From assembly GCA_029067085.1 (NCBI GenBank), contig JAIEFE010000019.1, positions 151,699 through 215,698 of the forward strand: 64,000 nucleotides of DNA, given 5' to 3'. The DNA comes from Lachnospiraceae bacterium (GTDB lineage Bacteria > Bacillota > Clostridia > Lachnospirales > Lachnospiraceae). Below the pieces are notes generated by a model. That model was given only the letters and a program-made list of their open reading frames with translations. It did not search any database and was not told the DNA's origin. Each line of letters opens with the position of its first letter. The stretch's first letter is position 1. A program made the translations under genes and the position numbers. Below are positions 1-8,327 of the stretch, one piece after another.

Positions 1-156
1 AGAGCGAAGCAGCTTTTGAAGGAGACAGACAGATCTGTTACGGAGATTGCACAGCTTACAGGTTTTTCGGATGTGTTTTATTTCAGTAAGGTTTTTCGTG
101 CGGAGCAGGGATGTTCGCCCAGTGAATACCGCCGGACATATATTCCGGGAATCTGA
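1..156 (+). CDS. AraC-family transcriptional regulator, C-terminal fragment
   Basis: This is the last 51 residues of a regulator that begins before the window. The reading frame starts at base 1 and stops at TGA 154-156. It contains the second helix-turn-helix of the AraC DNA-binding domain: the core VTEIAQLTGFSDVFYFSKVF is followed by G-C-S-P-S-E-Y-R-R, matching the family pattern GF.D..YFs..Fk...G.sP..YR. The gene lies directly upstream of the GH127 arabinofuranosidase on the same strand, so it probably controls that sugar-use cluster (inference). The ligand domain is outside the window, so the inducer cannot be guessed. Confidence 0.9.
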   Translation, partial: RAKQLLKETDRSVTEIAQLTGFSDVFYFSKVFRAEQGCSPSEYRRTYIPGI

Positions 157-201
157 TCAGCGAGATCGGAAAATAATACAAATATAGAAGAAAATAATCT
201 A

Positions 202-230
202 TTCAAACGGCATATCTTTCAGAATATAAT
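202..230 (+). promoter_or_regulatory. Candidate sigma-A promoter for the GH127 gene
   Basis: A perfect TATAAT lies at 225-230 and a partial -35 element TTCAAA at 202-207, with a 17-base spacer. It sits in the gap after the AraC gene and about 55 bases before the GH127 start. The weak -35 would fit a promoter helped by an activator such as the upstream AraC protein (inference). Confidence 0.55.
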
Positions 231-284
231 ACATATTAGCAAGACGAACAATTAAAATTATTTTTGAGATTCGGAGGAGAAGAT

Positions 285-2222
285 ATGGGTGATTTGAGAC
301 TGATCAAGGATTTTACGGTAGGGGAGGGTTTCTTCGGCAGATATGAGAAACTGGTACGGGACGTGGTGCTGCCCTATCAGGAGCGGGCGTTAAACGATCA
401 GATCGAGGGTGCGGAAAAGAGCCATTGTATCGAAAATTTCCGTATGGCTGCAAAGAAGCTGAAAACGGGAAGCTGCGAGGGAGAATTTTACGGGATGGTG
501 TTTCAGGACAGCGACGTGGCCAAGTGGCTGGAAGGGGCGGCCTATTCCCTGGCGCAGAGCCCGGATGCGGAATTGGAGAGGCGCTGTGACGAGATCATTG
601 AGCTGATCGGTGAGGCACAGCACAAGGACGGGTACCTTAACACTTATTTTACGGTAAAGGAGCCTGAGAAACGCTGGACGAATCTGCATGAGGCGCATGA
701 GCTTTACTGTGCGGGACATATGATCGAGGCGGCAGTGGCTTATGCGGAATGCACGGGCAAAAAGCGGTTTTTGGAGATCATGTGCGCTATGGCAGATCAC
801 ATTTACCGTCACTTTATCGAGGAGGGAGCGGAAGGTTATCCCGGACATCCGGAGATTGAGCTTGCCCTGATGCGGCTCTATCGCAGCACGAAGGAAGAAC
901 GGTATAAGGAGCTTGCCCTGCACTTCATCAATGTACGCGGCGTGGACAGCGATTATTATAAGAAGGAATATGCGAAAAATCCGTGGCGTGTATGGGGCAA
1001 TAACGTCGGAGATAAGGAGTATAATCAGAACGCCGCGCCGGTGCGGCAGCAGGACAAGGCGGTAGGGCATGCCGTTCGGGCGGTTTATCTCTATACGGGC
1101 ATGGCGGATGCAGCTGCGGAGACGGGAGATACGGAACTCGCGGATGCCTGTAAGACGCTCTGGAACAACATCACGCAGCACAGGATGTATGTCACGGGTG
1201 CGATCGGTTCCGCCTACGAGGGGGAGGCTTTCACAAAAGATGACCATCTTCCCAACGATACGGCTTATGCGGAGACCTGCGCAGCCATCGGTCTGATCTT
1301 CTTTTCCAACAAGATGCTCTATCTGGAGCGCGACGGTAAATATGCGGATGTCATGGAACGGGCACTTTACAATTGTGTGCTGGCGGGAATGCAGCTTGAC
1401 GGCACGAAGTTTTTCTATGTGAATCCGCTCGAGGCGCTGCCGGGCATTTCCGGGGAGGCGCAGACACATAGGCACGCGCTGCCGGTCAGGCCGAAATGGT
1501 TTGCCTGTGCCTGCTGCCCACCTAATGTGGCAAGGCTTTTGGGTTCTGTGGCGGAGTACGCCTGGCATGTGGAAGAGGAGACGCTGTTTTCCAATCTGTT
1601 TATTGCGGGAACTCTTGATGTGATTGAACATTTTGGCGGCAAAGTGATTTTACATACCGATTACCCATACGGCAACACGGTAGAGTACCGGTTTGTGCCG
1701 GAAGAAGGAAAGACGAATATGGAGGTATCGCTGGCAATCCGCATTCCGGCGTGGAGTAGGGAGACTAAGATCTGCCTGAACGGGGAACCGATAAACTGTG
1801 AAATTCGATATGGCTATGCTTATATGAGAGGGGAGTATACGGCGCAGGATGTTATTACAGTAAAACTGGATATGTCGGTGAGAAAAGTATATACCAGTAA
1901 CCGGGTTTCTGCCAACACCGGTAAGGCGGCATTGCAGAGAGGGCCCATTATTTACTGTGCAGAAGGTGCTGATAACGAAAAAGATGTGCTTTCCCTGCGG
2001 CTGAAAAAGGACGGCAAGGTTGCAGTCAGCGAGTACCTAGGGGATAAACTCTTCGGGATACAGGAGCTGTATGCGGAAGGATACCGCGAGACAATAAGCA
2101 ACGCGCTTTACAGTTTTGAAAGACAGGAAGCAAAGCCCTGCCAGATCACATTTGTTCCTTATTATACTTGGGGCAATAGAGGATTGAATCAGATGCGGGT
2201 GTGGATTCCGGAGAAAGATTGA
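285..2222 (+). CDS. GH127 non-reducing-end beta-L-arabinofuranosidase
   Basis: A 645-residue glycoside hydrolase of family GH127 (formerly DUF1680), which removes beta-L-arabinofuranose from plant glycans. The active-site residues known from Bifidobacterium HypBA1 (one Glu and a zinc site of four ligands) are visible: E330 and C332 in AYAETCAAIG, and C408, C410 and C411 in WFACACCPPN. No signal peptide is seen, so it is probably cytoplasmic and acts on imported oligosaccharides. ATG 285 is chosen because GGAGGAG at 273-279 precedes it; an upstream in-frame TTG at 264 has no such site. Length matches the family (about 650). It heads a cluster with a sugar symporter, an esterase and two GH3 enzymes. 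Confidence 0.9.
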   Translation: MGDLRLIKDFTVGEGFFGRYEKLVRDVVLPYQERALNDQIEGAEKSHCIENFRMAAKKLKTGSCEGEFYGMVFQDSDVAKWLEGAAYSLAQSPDAELERRCDEIIELIGEAQHKDGYLNTYFTVKEPEKRWTNLHEAHELYCAGHMIEAAVAYAECTGKKRFLEIMCAMADHIYRHFIEEGAEGYPGHPEIELALMRLYRSTKEERYKELALHFINVRGVDSDYYKKEYAKNPWRVWGNNVGDKEYNQNAAPVRQQDKAVGHAVRAVYLYTGMADAAAETGDTELADACKTLWNNITQHRMYVTGAIGSAYEGEAFTKDDHLPNDTAYAETCAAIGLIFFSNKMLYLERDGKYADVMERALYNCVLAGMQLDGTKFFYVNPLEALPGISGEAQTHRHALPVRPKWFACACCPPNVARLLGSVAEYAWHVEEETLFSNLFIAGTLDVIEHFGGKVILHTDYPYGNTVEYRFVPEEGKTNMEVSLAIRIPAWSRETKICLNGEPINCEIRYGYAYMRGEYTAQDVITVKLDMSVRKVYTSNRVSANTGKAALQRGPIIYCAEGADNEKDVLSLRLKKDGKVAVSEYLGDKLFGIQELYAEGYRETISNALYSFERQEAKPCQITFVPYYTWGNRGLNQMRVWIPEKD

Positions 2223-2262
2223 TTTTAGCTCTGGAAGCGTGTTTAACTATAGGAGGTGCGCT

Positions 2263-3075
2263 ATGCGGGAACCACTGGTCAAACATCAAATCATTGAGTA
2301 TCGTTCCAACGAGCCCTTTTATGCAGCCAATACCGACAGCCGCAGCAGAAATGACCTTTACGTTAAGAACAGTCATTGGCACGAGGAGTTGGAGATGTAC
2401 TATGCATTCCAAGGCCGTTCCCGGCATTTCATTGATGGGGAAGTTTTTATAGTGGAGCCGGGACGGTTGCTGATAACCAACTGTGAGAGTGTCCATCGGA
2501 TCGAGGTCCTAAATTGCGGAGATGATTTGAATAAGGTCTCCGGTATTGTTCTCATTGTCCATAACCGCTTTTTGGAAGAAAATTTTCCGGAGTATCAGAA
2601 TTTTTGGTTTACCAACGACAAACCCAAGGCTCGTCCGGAGATCTGTGAGATCATGCTGAAATTTTCCGAATACGCCGTACGGAAAGAGCACAACGAGCAT
2701 GAACACCTGTATATGCGTGGTTTGTTGCTCCAATTGCTCTACTATCTCTATCAGGAAGGTGCTGTCCGTCGGAGCGATATAGGAAGCATTCACCGCCGGG
2801 AGCAGGTACAGACACTGAAAGAGATACTGCAATATGTGGAAGAGCACTACCGGGAACCGCTTCTTCAGGCGGAGGTGGCGAAGGAGTTTTATTTCACTCC
2901 CCAATATTTTGCCCGGTACTTTAAGCAGTGTACAGGGACTACATTCACGGAACATCTGACTGCCTACCGGATTTCCCGGGCTCGACAGGAGCTTTTGCAT
3001 ACGGATCGCCGCATCAGCGACGTGGCTCAGAACAATGGATTTCATGATGATCGGGGCTTTATCAATGCCTTCTAA
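2263..3075 (+). CDS. AraC-family regulator, prematurely terminated
   Basis: A 270-residue AraC/XylS regulator with an N-terminal cupin-like sensor (H-W-H-E-E-L-E-M-Y-Y near residue 37) and a C-terminal double helix-turn-helix. The start ATG 2263 has AGGAGGT at 2251-2257. The frame ends at TAA 3073-3075 inside the conserved end of the DNA-binding domain: after GFINAF the same frame continues R-V-Y-G-V-T-P-L-Q-Y-Q-K to a second stop at 3130-3132. The family consensus has Lys (AAA) at the stop position, so a single-base change, or a sequencing error, removed the last 19 residues. Function may be impaired. Its place between GH127 and the symporter suggests it once regulated this cluster. Confidence 0.8.
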   Translation: MREPLVKHQIIEYRSNEPFYAANTDSRSRNDLYVKNSHWHEELEMYYAFQGRSRHFIDGEVFIVEPGRLLITNCESVHRIEVLNCGDDLNKVSGIVLIVHNRFLEENFPEYQNFWFTNDKPKARPEICEIMLKFSEYAVRKEHNEHEHLYMRGLLLQLLYYLYQEGAVRRSDIGSIHRREQVQTLKEILQYVEEHYREPLLQAEVAKEFYFTPQYFARYFKQCTGTTFTEHLTAYRISRARQELLHTDRRISDVAQNNGFHDDRGFINAF

Positions 3076-3253
3076 CGTGTTTATGGAGTCACGCCGCTGC
3101 AATATCAGAAAAGTGCTGTATCTCATTTATAAAAAAGATAAAAATTTGTAATTTTTTCATAAAAACTGAAAAGATGCCATGGTAATTTCTCTGTATAATT
3201 GATATATAAAACGGTCAAAAGACCAAAAAATATAGGGAAAAGGAGAAATAATT

Positions 3254-4618
3254 ATGGCAACTTCGACAAAAGATCACCGACTTCAAATGGGTGAAAAAGT
3301 GGCCTATGGGTTAGGCGACTGTGCGGCTAATGTATATGTAGCCATGGCAGGCACTTTCCTCACCGCCTTTTACACCGACACCGTGGGCATTGCGGCTGCA
3401 GCAGTGGGAACCATGATGTTATTGGCGCGTATTCTGGACGGTGCGACTGATTTGATGATGGGCGCCATCGTGGATAAGACCAAGAGCAAATACGGTAAGG
3501 CCCGGCCCTGGGTCCTCTGGTCTGCACCCCTCATGTGCATCGGCTTGATCTTGCTGTTCACCGTACCATCTGGTCTCAGCGCTGGTGGTAAGCTGGCCTA
3601 CATTTATATTTCCTACATTTTCATGAACTGTCTGGTGTATACTGCCAACAACCTGCCTTACAATGCTCTGCTCTCCCGTATGACGCTAAATGTGCAGGAC
3701 CGCGCCACTACCGCCTCTATCCGGTTCGTCATGACGCAGATTACTACTCTGATTATCAATGCCATAACGATGCCGTTGGTTGCTGCATGTGGGTGGGTAA
3801 CCACTTCAGTGATTTTTGGTATTACGGAAATGGTGATGCTGCTGGTCTGCTTCCTGTTCTGCAAGGAGCATATCGGTGAGGATGCCGAGGCTGGCACCAT
3901 TAAGGTAGAGAGCGTTCCCCTGAACGTGGCGTTGCCCAGCGTACTTAAGAACAAGTATTTTTATCTTCAGGCCCTCATGTTTCTGTTTTTGTATATTTTT
4001 GTGGTAGCGAGCGGTATGTCCTCTGCTTATTTCTGTAATGTGGTGCTGCAAAATCCCAATTTGATTGCCGTATGCAGTTCTGCTCAGACCATTCCTGCCA
4101 TGATTGCCAATTTCGTCAATCCCACTCTGGTTCAAAAATTTGGTAAGCGTAAGTTGATGATGACTGGATGTGTACTGATGATTGCAGGTAGCTGTATTGT
4201 AGGGCTGGCGGACACTAACCTGACGCTGATCGTTGTTGGTATTGCCATTCGCGGCTTTGGCATGGGACCCATCATGTCCGGTATCTTCGCCATGACCGCC
4301 GACGTAGTAGATTACGGCGAGTGGAAAACCGGTATCCGTTCCGAAGGTCTTATCAATTCCTGTACCTCCTTCGGCATGAAAGTGGGCATCGGCCTTGGTT
4401 CTGCTGTAGGTACCGGCATTCTAGCTATGGGCGGATACCTGGAGGGTACTGCTCCTGATATGCAGCCTGTCTCTGCTATCAATGCTATTAAATTTGAGAT
4501 CGGCTATCTGGGCGCAATTATTTCCGCGGTATGTTTGGTATTGATTATCCTTATGAATATCGACAAGCATATCAAACAGATTCAGGCTGATCTGGAGGCA
4601 AAGCATGCTGCCAGATAA
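3254..4618 (+). CDS. GPH-family sugar:cation symporter (MFS)
   Basis: A 454-residue membrane protein with about 12 hydrophobic segments. The stretch DGATDLMMGAIVDKT followed by K-S-K-Y-G-K-A-R-P-W is the signature loop of the glycoside-pentoside-hexuronide:cation symporter family (relatives MelB, XynB/YicJ), which import oligosaccharides or glycosides with Na+ or H+. ATG 3254 follows AAGGAG at about 3240. A TATAAT at 3194-3199 could be its -10 box; no good -35 is seen. It precedes an esterase and two GH3 glycosidases, so its cargo is probably a decorated plant oligosaccharide digested in the cytoplasm (inference). Nine of ten Arg codons are CGN, unlike later genes in the window. Confidence 0.88.
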   Translation: MATSTKDHRLQMGEKVAYGLGDCAANVYVAMAGTFLTAFYTDTVGIAAAAVGTMMLLARILDGATDLMMGAIVDKTKSKYGKARPWVLWSAPLMCIGLILLFTVPSGLSAGGKLAYIYISYIFMNCLVYTANNLPYNALLSRMTLNVQDRATTASIRFVMTQITTLIINAITMPLVAACGWVTTSVIFGITEMVMLLVCFLFCKEHIGEDAEAGTIKVESVPLNVALPSVLKNKYFYLQALMFLFLYIFVVASGMSSAYFCNVVLQNPNLIAVCSSAQTIPAMIANFVNPTLVQKFGKRKLMMTGCVLMIAGSCIVGLADTNLTLIVVGIAIRGFGMGPIMSGIFAMTADVVDYGEWKTGIRSEGLINSCTSFGMKVGIGLGSAVGTGILAMGGYLEGTAPDMQPVSAINAIKFEIGYLGAIISAVCLVLIILMNIDKHIKQIQADLEAKHAAR

Positions 4619-4665
4619 TAGCCGCAAATAGCATTATTACTATATCATCGAGGAGGAATAGTTCT

Positions 4666-5544
4666 ATGTCTAAGATCAGCAATTTTATCCGCGAGACCTT
4701 TTCTGCGGGTGATAATCTCCGTGATGCCGGTTTGACTACGCCGGAAGATATCATCCGGTACGACAATATCGTCTATGGCTCTGATCCTGCGCAGCAGTCT
4801 TTGGATGTGTACCGTCCGAAGGCAGCAGAGGGAAAGAAGTTGCCGGTGATTGTCAGTGTCCACGGTGGCGGCTGGGTCTACGGCGATAAGGAGCGGTATC
4901 AATTTTACTGCATGAATCTGGCTCAAAGAGGTTTTGCCGTGGTCAATTTTACATATCGTCTGGCTCCGGAGAACAAGTATCCTGCTTCTTTGGAGGATAC
5001 CAACAGTGTGTTCACATGGGTGTTGGATAACAGTGAGAAATACGGTTTTGATACGGAGCATGTCTTTGCAGTAGGCGATTCGGCAGGTGCACATAATTTG
5101 GGGCTGTATGCATCCATCTGTACCAATCCGGCCTATGCGGCCTTTTACGAATTTGATGCGCCCAAGGGTTTCAAGCCCACTGCGATTGCCCTTAACTGTG
5201 GTGCTTACAGTCTGGTGGGTGATAAATCAGATCAGACGATTGCACTGATGGGGGATTTTCTTCCGGAACATGGCATGGAGCGGGAGCTGTGGCTCATTGA
5301 TGTAATAGCCCATATCACTTGGGATTATCCTCCCACCTTCTTTATGACAAGCAGCGGGGATTTTCTTCAGGATCAGGCCGGACCACTGGCTGCCCAGTTG
5401 GTTCGCATGAAGGTTCCTTTCGTTTTCCGGTACTACGGTAATAAAGATAATATCCTGCCTCATGTGTTTCACTGTAATATCCGCTCGGACGATGCGAAAC
5501 TCTGCAACGATGAGGAGTGTGAATTTTTCCGCAAGTTCTTGTAA
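4666..5544 (+). CDS. Alpha/beta-hydrolase esterase (HSL/lipase-esterase type)
   Basis: A 292-residue carboxylesterase. The HGGGW oxyanion-hole motif (near residue 66), the nucleophile elbow G-D-S-A-G with Ser139, a late Asp in S-S-G-D-F-L and a C-terminal His in L-P-H-V-F-H form the expected triad of the hormone-sensitive-lipase group. There is no signal peptide. ATG 4666 is preceded by GAGGAGG near 4651. It lies 47 bases after the symporter and is likely co-transcribed. In a glycan cluster such enzymes often remove acetyl or other acyl groups from imported sugars (inference). Eleven of twelve Arg codons are CGN, as in the symporter gene. Confidence 0.85.
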   Translation: MSKISNFIRETFSAGDNLRDAGLTTPEDIIRYDNIVYGSDPAQQSLDVYRPKAAEGKKLPVIVSVHGGGWVYGDKERYQFYCMNLAQRGFAVVNFTYRLAPENKYPASLEDTNSVFTWVLDNSEKYGFDTEHVFAVGDSAGAHNLGLYASICTNPAYAAFYEFDAPKGFKPTAIALNCGAYSLVGDKSDQTIALMGDFLPEHGMERELWLIDVIAHITWDYPPTFFMTSSGDFLQDQAGPLAAQLVRMKVPFVFRYYGNKDNILPHVFHCNIRSDDAKLCNDEECEFFRKFL

Positions 5545-5556
5545 TAGGACAAAAAT

Positions 5557-5590
5557 CACGGCGGGGGGTCTGATCGGATCCTCCGCCGTG
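5557..5590 (+). terminator. Hairpin between esterase and GH3 genes
   Basis: Arms CACGGCGGGG (5557-5566) and CTCCGCCGTG (5581-5590) pair over 9 of 10 positions. No U-tract follows, so it is more likely a weak or processing hairpin inside the operon than a true terminator. Confidence 0.4.
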
Positions 5591-5619
5591 GACTATACCT
5601 TGAAAAGGAGAAAATAACT

Positions 5620-8169
5620 ATGTCAAAAATTTATGCCACAAAAAATCCTGCCATTACACAGCGGGAAATAGATCATATGCTGCTGTCCAGAAGTTTGGCA
5701 GGAGAATGTATTGTACTGATGGAGAATGATGGTGCGCTTCCGCTGACCGGCGCGGGGAAGATCGCGCTCTACGGCAGCGGCGCTCGGCAGACCGTCCGGG
5801 GCGGCACTGGTTCCGGCGATGTCAATACCCGCAGTGATGTCACAATTGAGCAGGGCTTGGAGGGTGCTGGATTCGAGATTTTGACAAAGAACTGGTTGGA
5901 CCGGCAGGATGCTGCGTATAAACAAGCCCGGGAGGATTATTTTAAATGGGTTCCCGCTTATGCGAAAGAACATAATATAACGGAGTTTCTGGTTATCTTT
6001 TCCCATCCTTTCCAGGTTATTGCCCCGACAGAGATCACAAAGGACGATATTGCCGAAGTTTCCACCGCAGTCTACGTCATTTCCCGTAACTCCGGTGAGG
6101 GCGCAGACCGATTCAATAAACGGGGTGACTATCTTCTCTACGACGAGGAGAAAGAGCAGCTTGCATTACTGGCTGAAAGCTATGATAATCTGATTCTTGT
6201 GCTGAACATTGGCGGCGTTATTGATATGTCCGAAATCAAAGCCATTCCCGGCATCAACGCCGTGCTGCTCATGAGCCAGCTGGGCAATATCGGTGGTGAT
6301 GTTTTGGCGGACGTGCTGCTGGGGAAGGTCAATCCCTCCGGCAAACTCACCGATACCTGGGCGAAGCAGTACAACGACTATCCTTCGTCCGCAGGATTCA
6401 GCCATAACAATGGCAATGTTGATGACGAATACTATACCGAAGGCATCTACGTGGGCTATCGGTATTTTGATACTTTTGGCGTTGAGCCGGTATATCCTTT
6501 TGGTTATGGCAGATCCTATACGGACTTTTCCGTCGCGCCGGGAGCGGTGCGTGTGGAGAACGGACAGGTCAAGTTTTCCGCTGTTGTGAAGAATACCGGC
6601 GCAATCCATGCAGGGAAAGAGGTCGTTCAAGTTTACTATTCGGCACCCGCTGGAAAGCTTCCCAAACCGTATCAGGAGCTGGCTGCTTTTGTGAAGACGA
6701 AGCTTTTGACGCCCGGTGAAAGCGAGACTGTGAAAATAGAGTTTCCGGTAAAGGACATGGCTTCTTATTGTGAAGAGTGTGCCGCCTGGGTGTTGGAAGC
6801 GGGGGAATATGTAATTCGAGTGGGCACTAACTCCCGCAATACGGAGATTGCCGCTGTACTGGCACTGACTGAAACGATCAAAACAGAAATTTTGAAAAAT
6901 CTTTTTGCCGATACGGATCCACTGCGGGAAATTCAGGCTCCCGCTATGGAAACGCCAGTCGTGGATGCCGCTGTTCCCCGTATCGCCATTGATTCTGGTA
7001 AGATCACTGCTAAACAGGCTTTTTACACTATGGAGCGCAAGCCTTACGCTACAGAGCAGACTACTGTGCTGACTGCGGATGATGTCAAGGCGGGGCGTTG
7101 TACTATCGAGGAGCTTACGGCACAGCTGACGGTTGAGGAAATGGCGGATCTCTGCGTTGGCACGCTGCGGGCGGGGGGTTCTATTGTGGGCAATGCTTCC
7201 TATTCTGTTCCCGGCGCGGCCGGCGACAGCAGCTCTATTATTAAGGAGAGCCGGGGCGTCAAGAATATGATTCTGGCTGATGGGCCTGCCGGTCTGCGGC
7301 TTCAGCCAGTATTTAAGACAGACAAGGAGGGCAAAATATTACCGGGCGGTTCTGTTCTGGGCGATATTATTGAGCCGTTTTCCCCCGAATATAATGATGA
7401 GAATTCCGACACCTATTATCAGTACTGCACGGCTATTCCTATCGGTTGGGCGCTAGCGCAGAGCTGGAACATGGAGTTGCTGAAAGAGATCGGATCCATG
7501 GTGGGCAGAGAGATGGAGGAGTTCGGGGTGGATCTGTGGCTGGCTCCCGCGCTGAATATTCACAGGAATCCTCTGTGTGGACGGAATTTTGAATACTACT
7601 CCGAGGACCCGCTTGTCAGCGGCAAGGCGGCTGCGGCCATCACACAGGGCGTGCAGGCGCATCCGGGCAAGGGAACTACCATCAAACACTTTGCAGCTAA
7701 CAATCAGGAGGATAACCGCTATTTTACAAACGCACATGTCAGTGAGCGTGCCATTCGGGAAATATATCTGAAAGGCTTTGAGATTGCCGTAAAGGACTCC
7801 CGACCCCTGTCTATCATGAGTTCCTACAATCTTCTCAATGGCATTCATACGGCGAACAACTTCGAATTAATTCAATTTGTGGCCAGAGACGAATGGGGAT
7901 TTCAGGGCTTTGTCATGACGGACTGGTTTACCTCCCAGCATCAGCCTGCGCTCACCGGAAACGAGAAGGTTATTTATCCCATTTCCGCATCTACCGGATG
8001 TGTCTATGCGGGAAATGACGTTCAGATGCCCGGATGCCAAAAGAATGTGGATGATATTGTGCAGGCGGTACGCACCGGAGAAACGATCGACGGGTATAAG
8101 CTCACGTTGGCGGACCTTCAATTTAATGCGGCCAATGTGATTCGAATTGCGATTGCGACAGATATTTAA
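5620..8169 (+). CDS. GH3 glycosidase with permuted domain order
   Basis: An 849-residue GH3 enzyme (beta-glucosidase or beta-xylosidase class) in which the usual C-terminal alpha/beta sandwich comes first. Residues about 20-300 carry that domain, with the acid/base motif N-S-G-E-G-A-D-R (E160). Residues about 305-420 are a fibronectin-III-like domain. From about 490 the TIM barrel follows, with NIHRNPLCGRNFEYYSEDP, the KHF motif and the nucleophile Asp768 in M-T-D-W. This inverted layout is known in some clostridial and ruminococcal GH3 proteins. No signal peptide. ATG 5620 follows AAAAGGAG. Substrate cannot be read from sequence. Confidence 0.88.
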   Translation: MSKIYATKNPAITQREIDHMLLSRSLAGECIVLMENDGALPLTGAGKIALYGSGARQTVRGGTGSGDVNTRSDVTIEQGLEGAGFEILTKNWLDRQDAAYKQAREDYFKWVPAYAKEHNITEFLVIFSHPFQVIAPTEITKDDIAEVSTAVYVISRNSGEGADRFNKRGDYLLYDEEKEQLALLAESYDNLILVLNIGGVIDMSEIKAIPGINAVLLMSQLGNIGGDVLADVLLGKVNPSGKLTDTWAKQYNDYPSSAGFSHNNGNVDDEYYTEGIYVGYRYFDTFGVEPVYPFGYGRSYTDFSVAPGAVRVENGQVKFSAVVKNTGAIHAGKEVVQVYYSAPAGKLPKPYQELAAFVKTKLLTPGESETVKIEFPVKDMASYCEECAAWVLEAGEYVIRVGTNSRNTEIAAVLALTETIKTEILKNLFADTDPLREIQAPAMETPVVDAAVPRIAIDSGKITAKQAFYTMERKPYATEQTTVLTADDVKAGRCTIEELTAQLTVEEMADLCVGTLRAGGSIVGNASYSVPGAAGDSSSIIKESRGVKNMILADGPAGLRLQPVFKTDKEGKILPGGSVLGDIIEPFSPEYNDENSDTYYQYCTAIPIGWALAQSWNMELLKEIGSMVGREMEEFGVDLWLAPALNIHRNPLCGRNFEYYSEDPLVSGKAAAAITQGVQAHPGKGTTIKHFAANNQEDNRYFTNAHVSERAIREIYLKGFEIAVKDSRPLSIMSSYNLLNGIHTANNFELIQFVARDEWGFQGFVMTDWFTSQHQPALTGNEKVIYPISASTGCVYAGNDVQMPGCQKNVDDIVQAVRTGETIDGYKLTLADLQFNAANVIRIAIATDI

Positions 8170-8253
8170 GAGAGCGCATTAAAGTATAAAAAAGGAATTG
8201 TATCTGAGAGAATTTCCCGTTATACTTACCTTAATATGGATTTTGAACGTAAA

Positions 8254-8286
8254 GAAGGCATGTCCATATGGATGTGCCTTCGCTTT
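8254..8286 (+). terminator. Hairpin with short T-run after permuted GH3
   Basis: An imperfect stem formed by GAAGGCATGTCC and GGATGTGCCTTC (8254-8281, 10 of 12 paired) is followed by GCTTTT. It separates the two GH3 genes and may be a moderate intrinsic terminator. Confidence 0.5.
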
Positions 8287-8327
8287 TGCACCCGTATGAG
8301 CGACAGCAGATAGGAGGATACTATAAT

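Noticed and set aside
390..1631. 413-codon frame on the minus strand opposite GH127
   Set aside because: It lies completely within the GH127 gene, has no ribosome site and encodes no recognisable domain.
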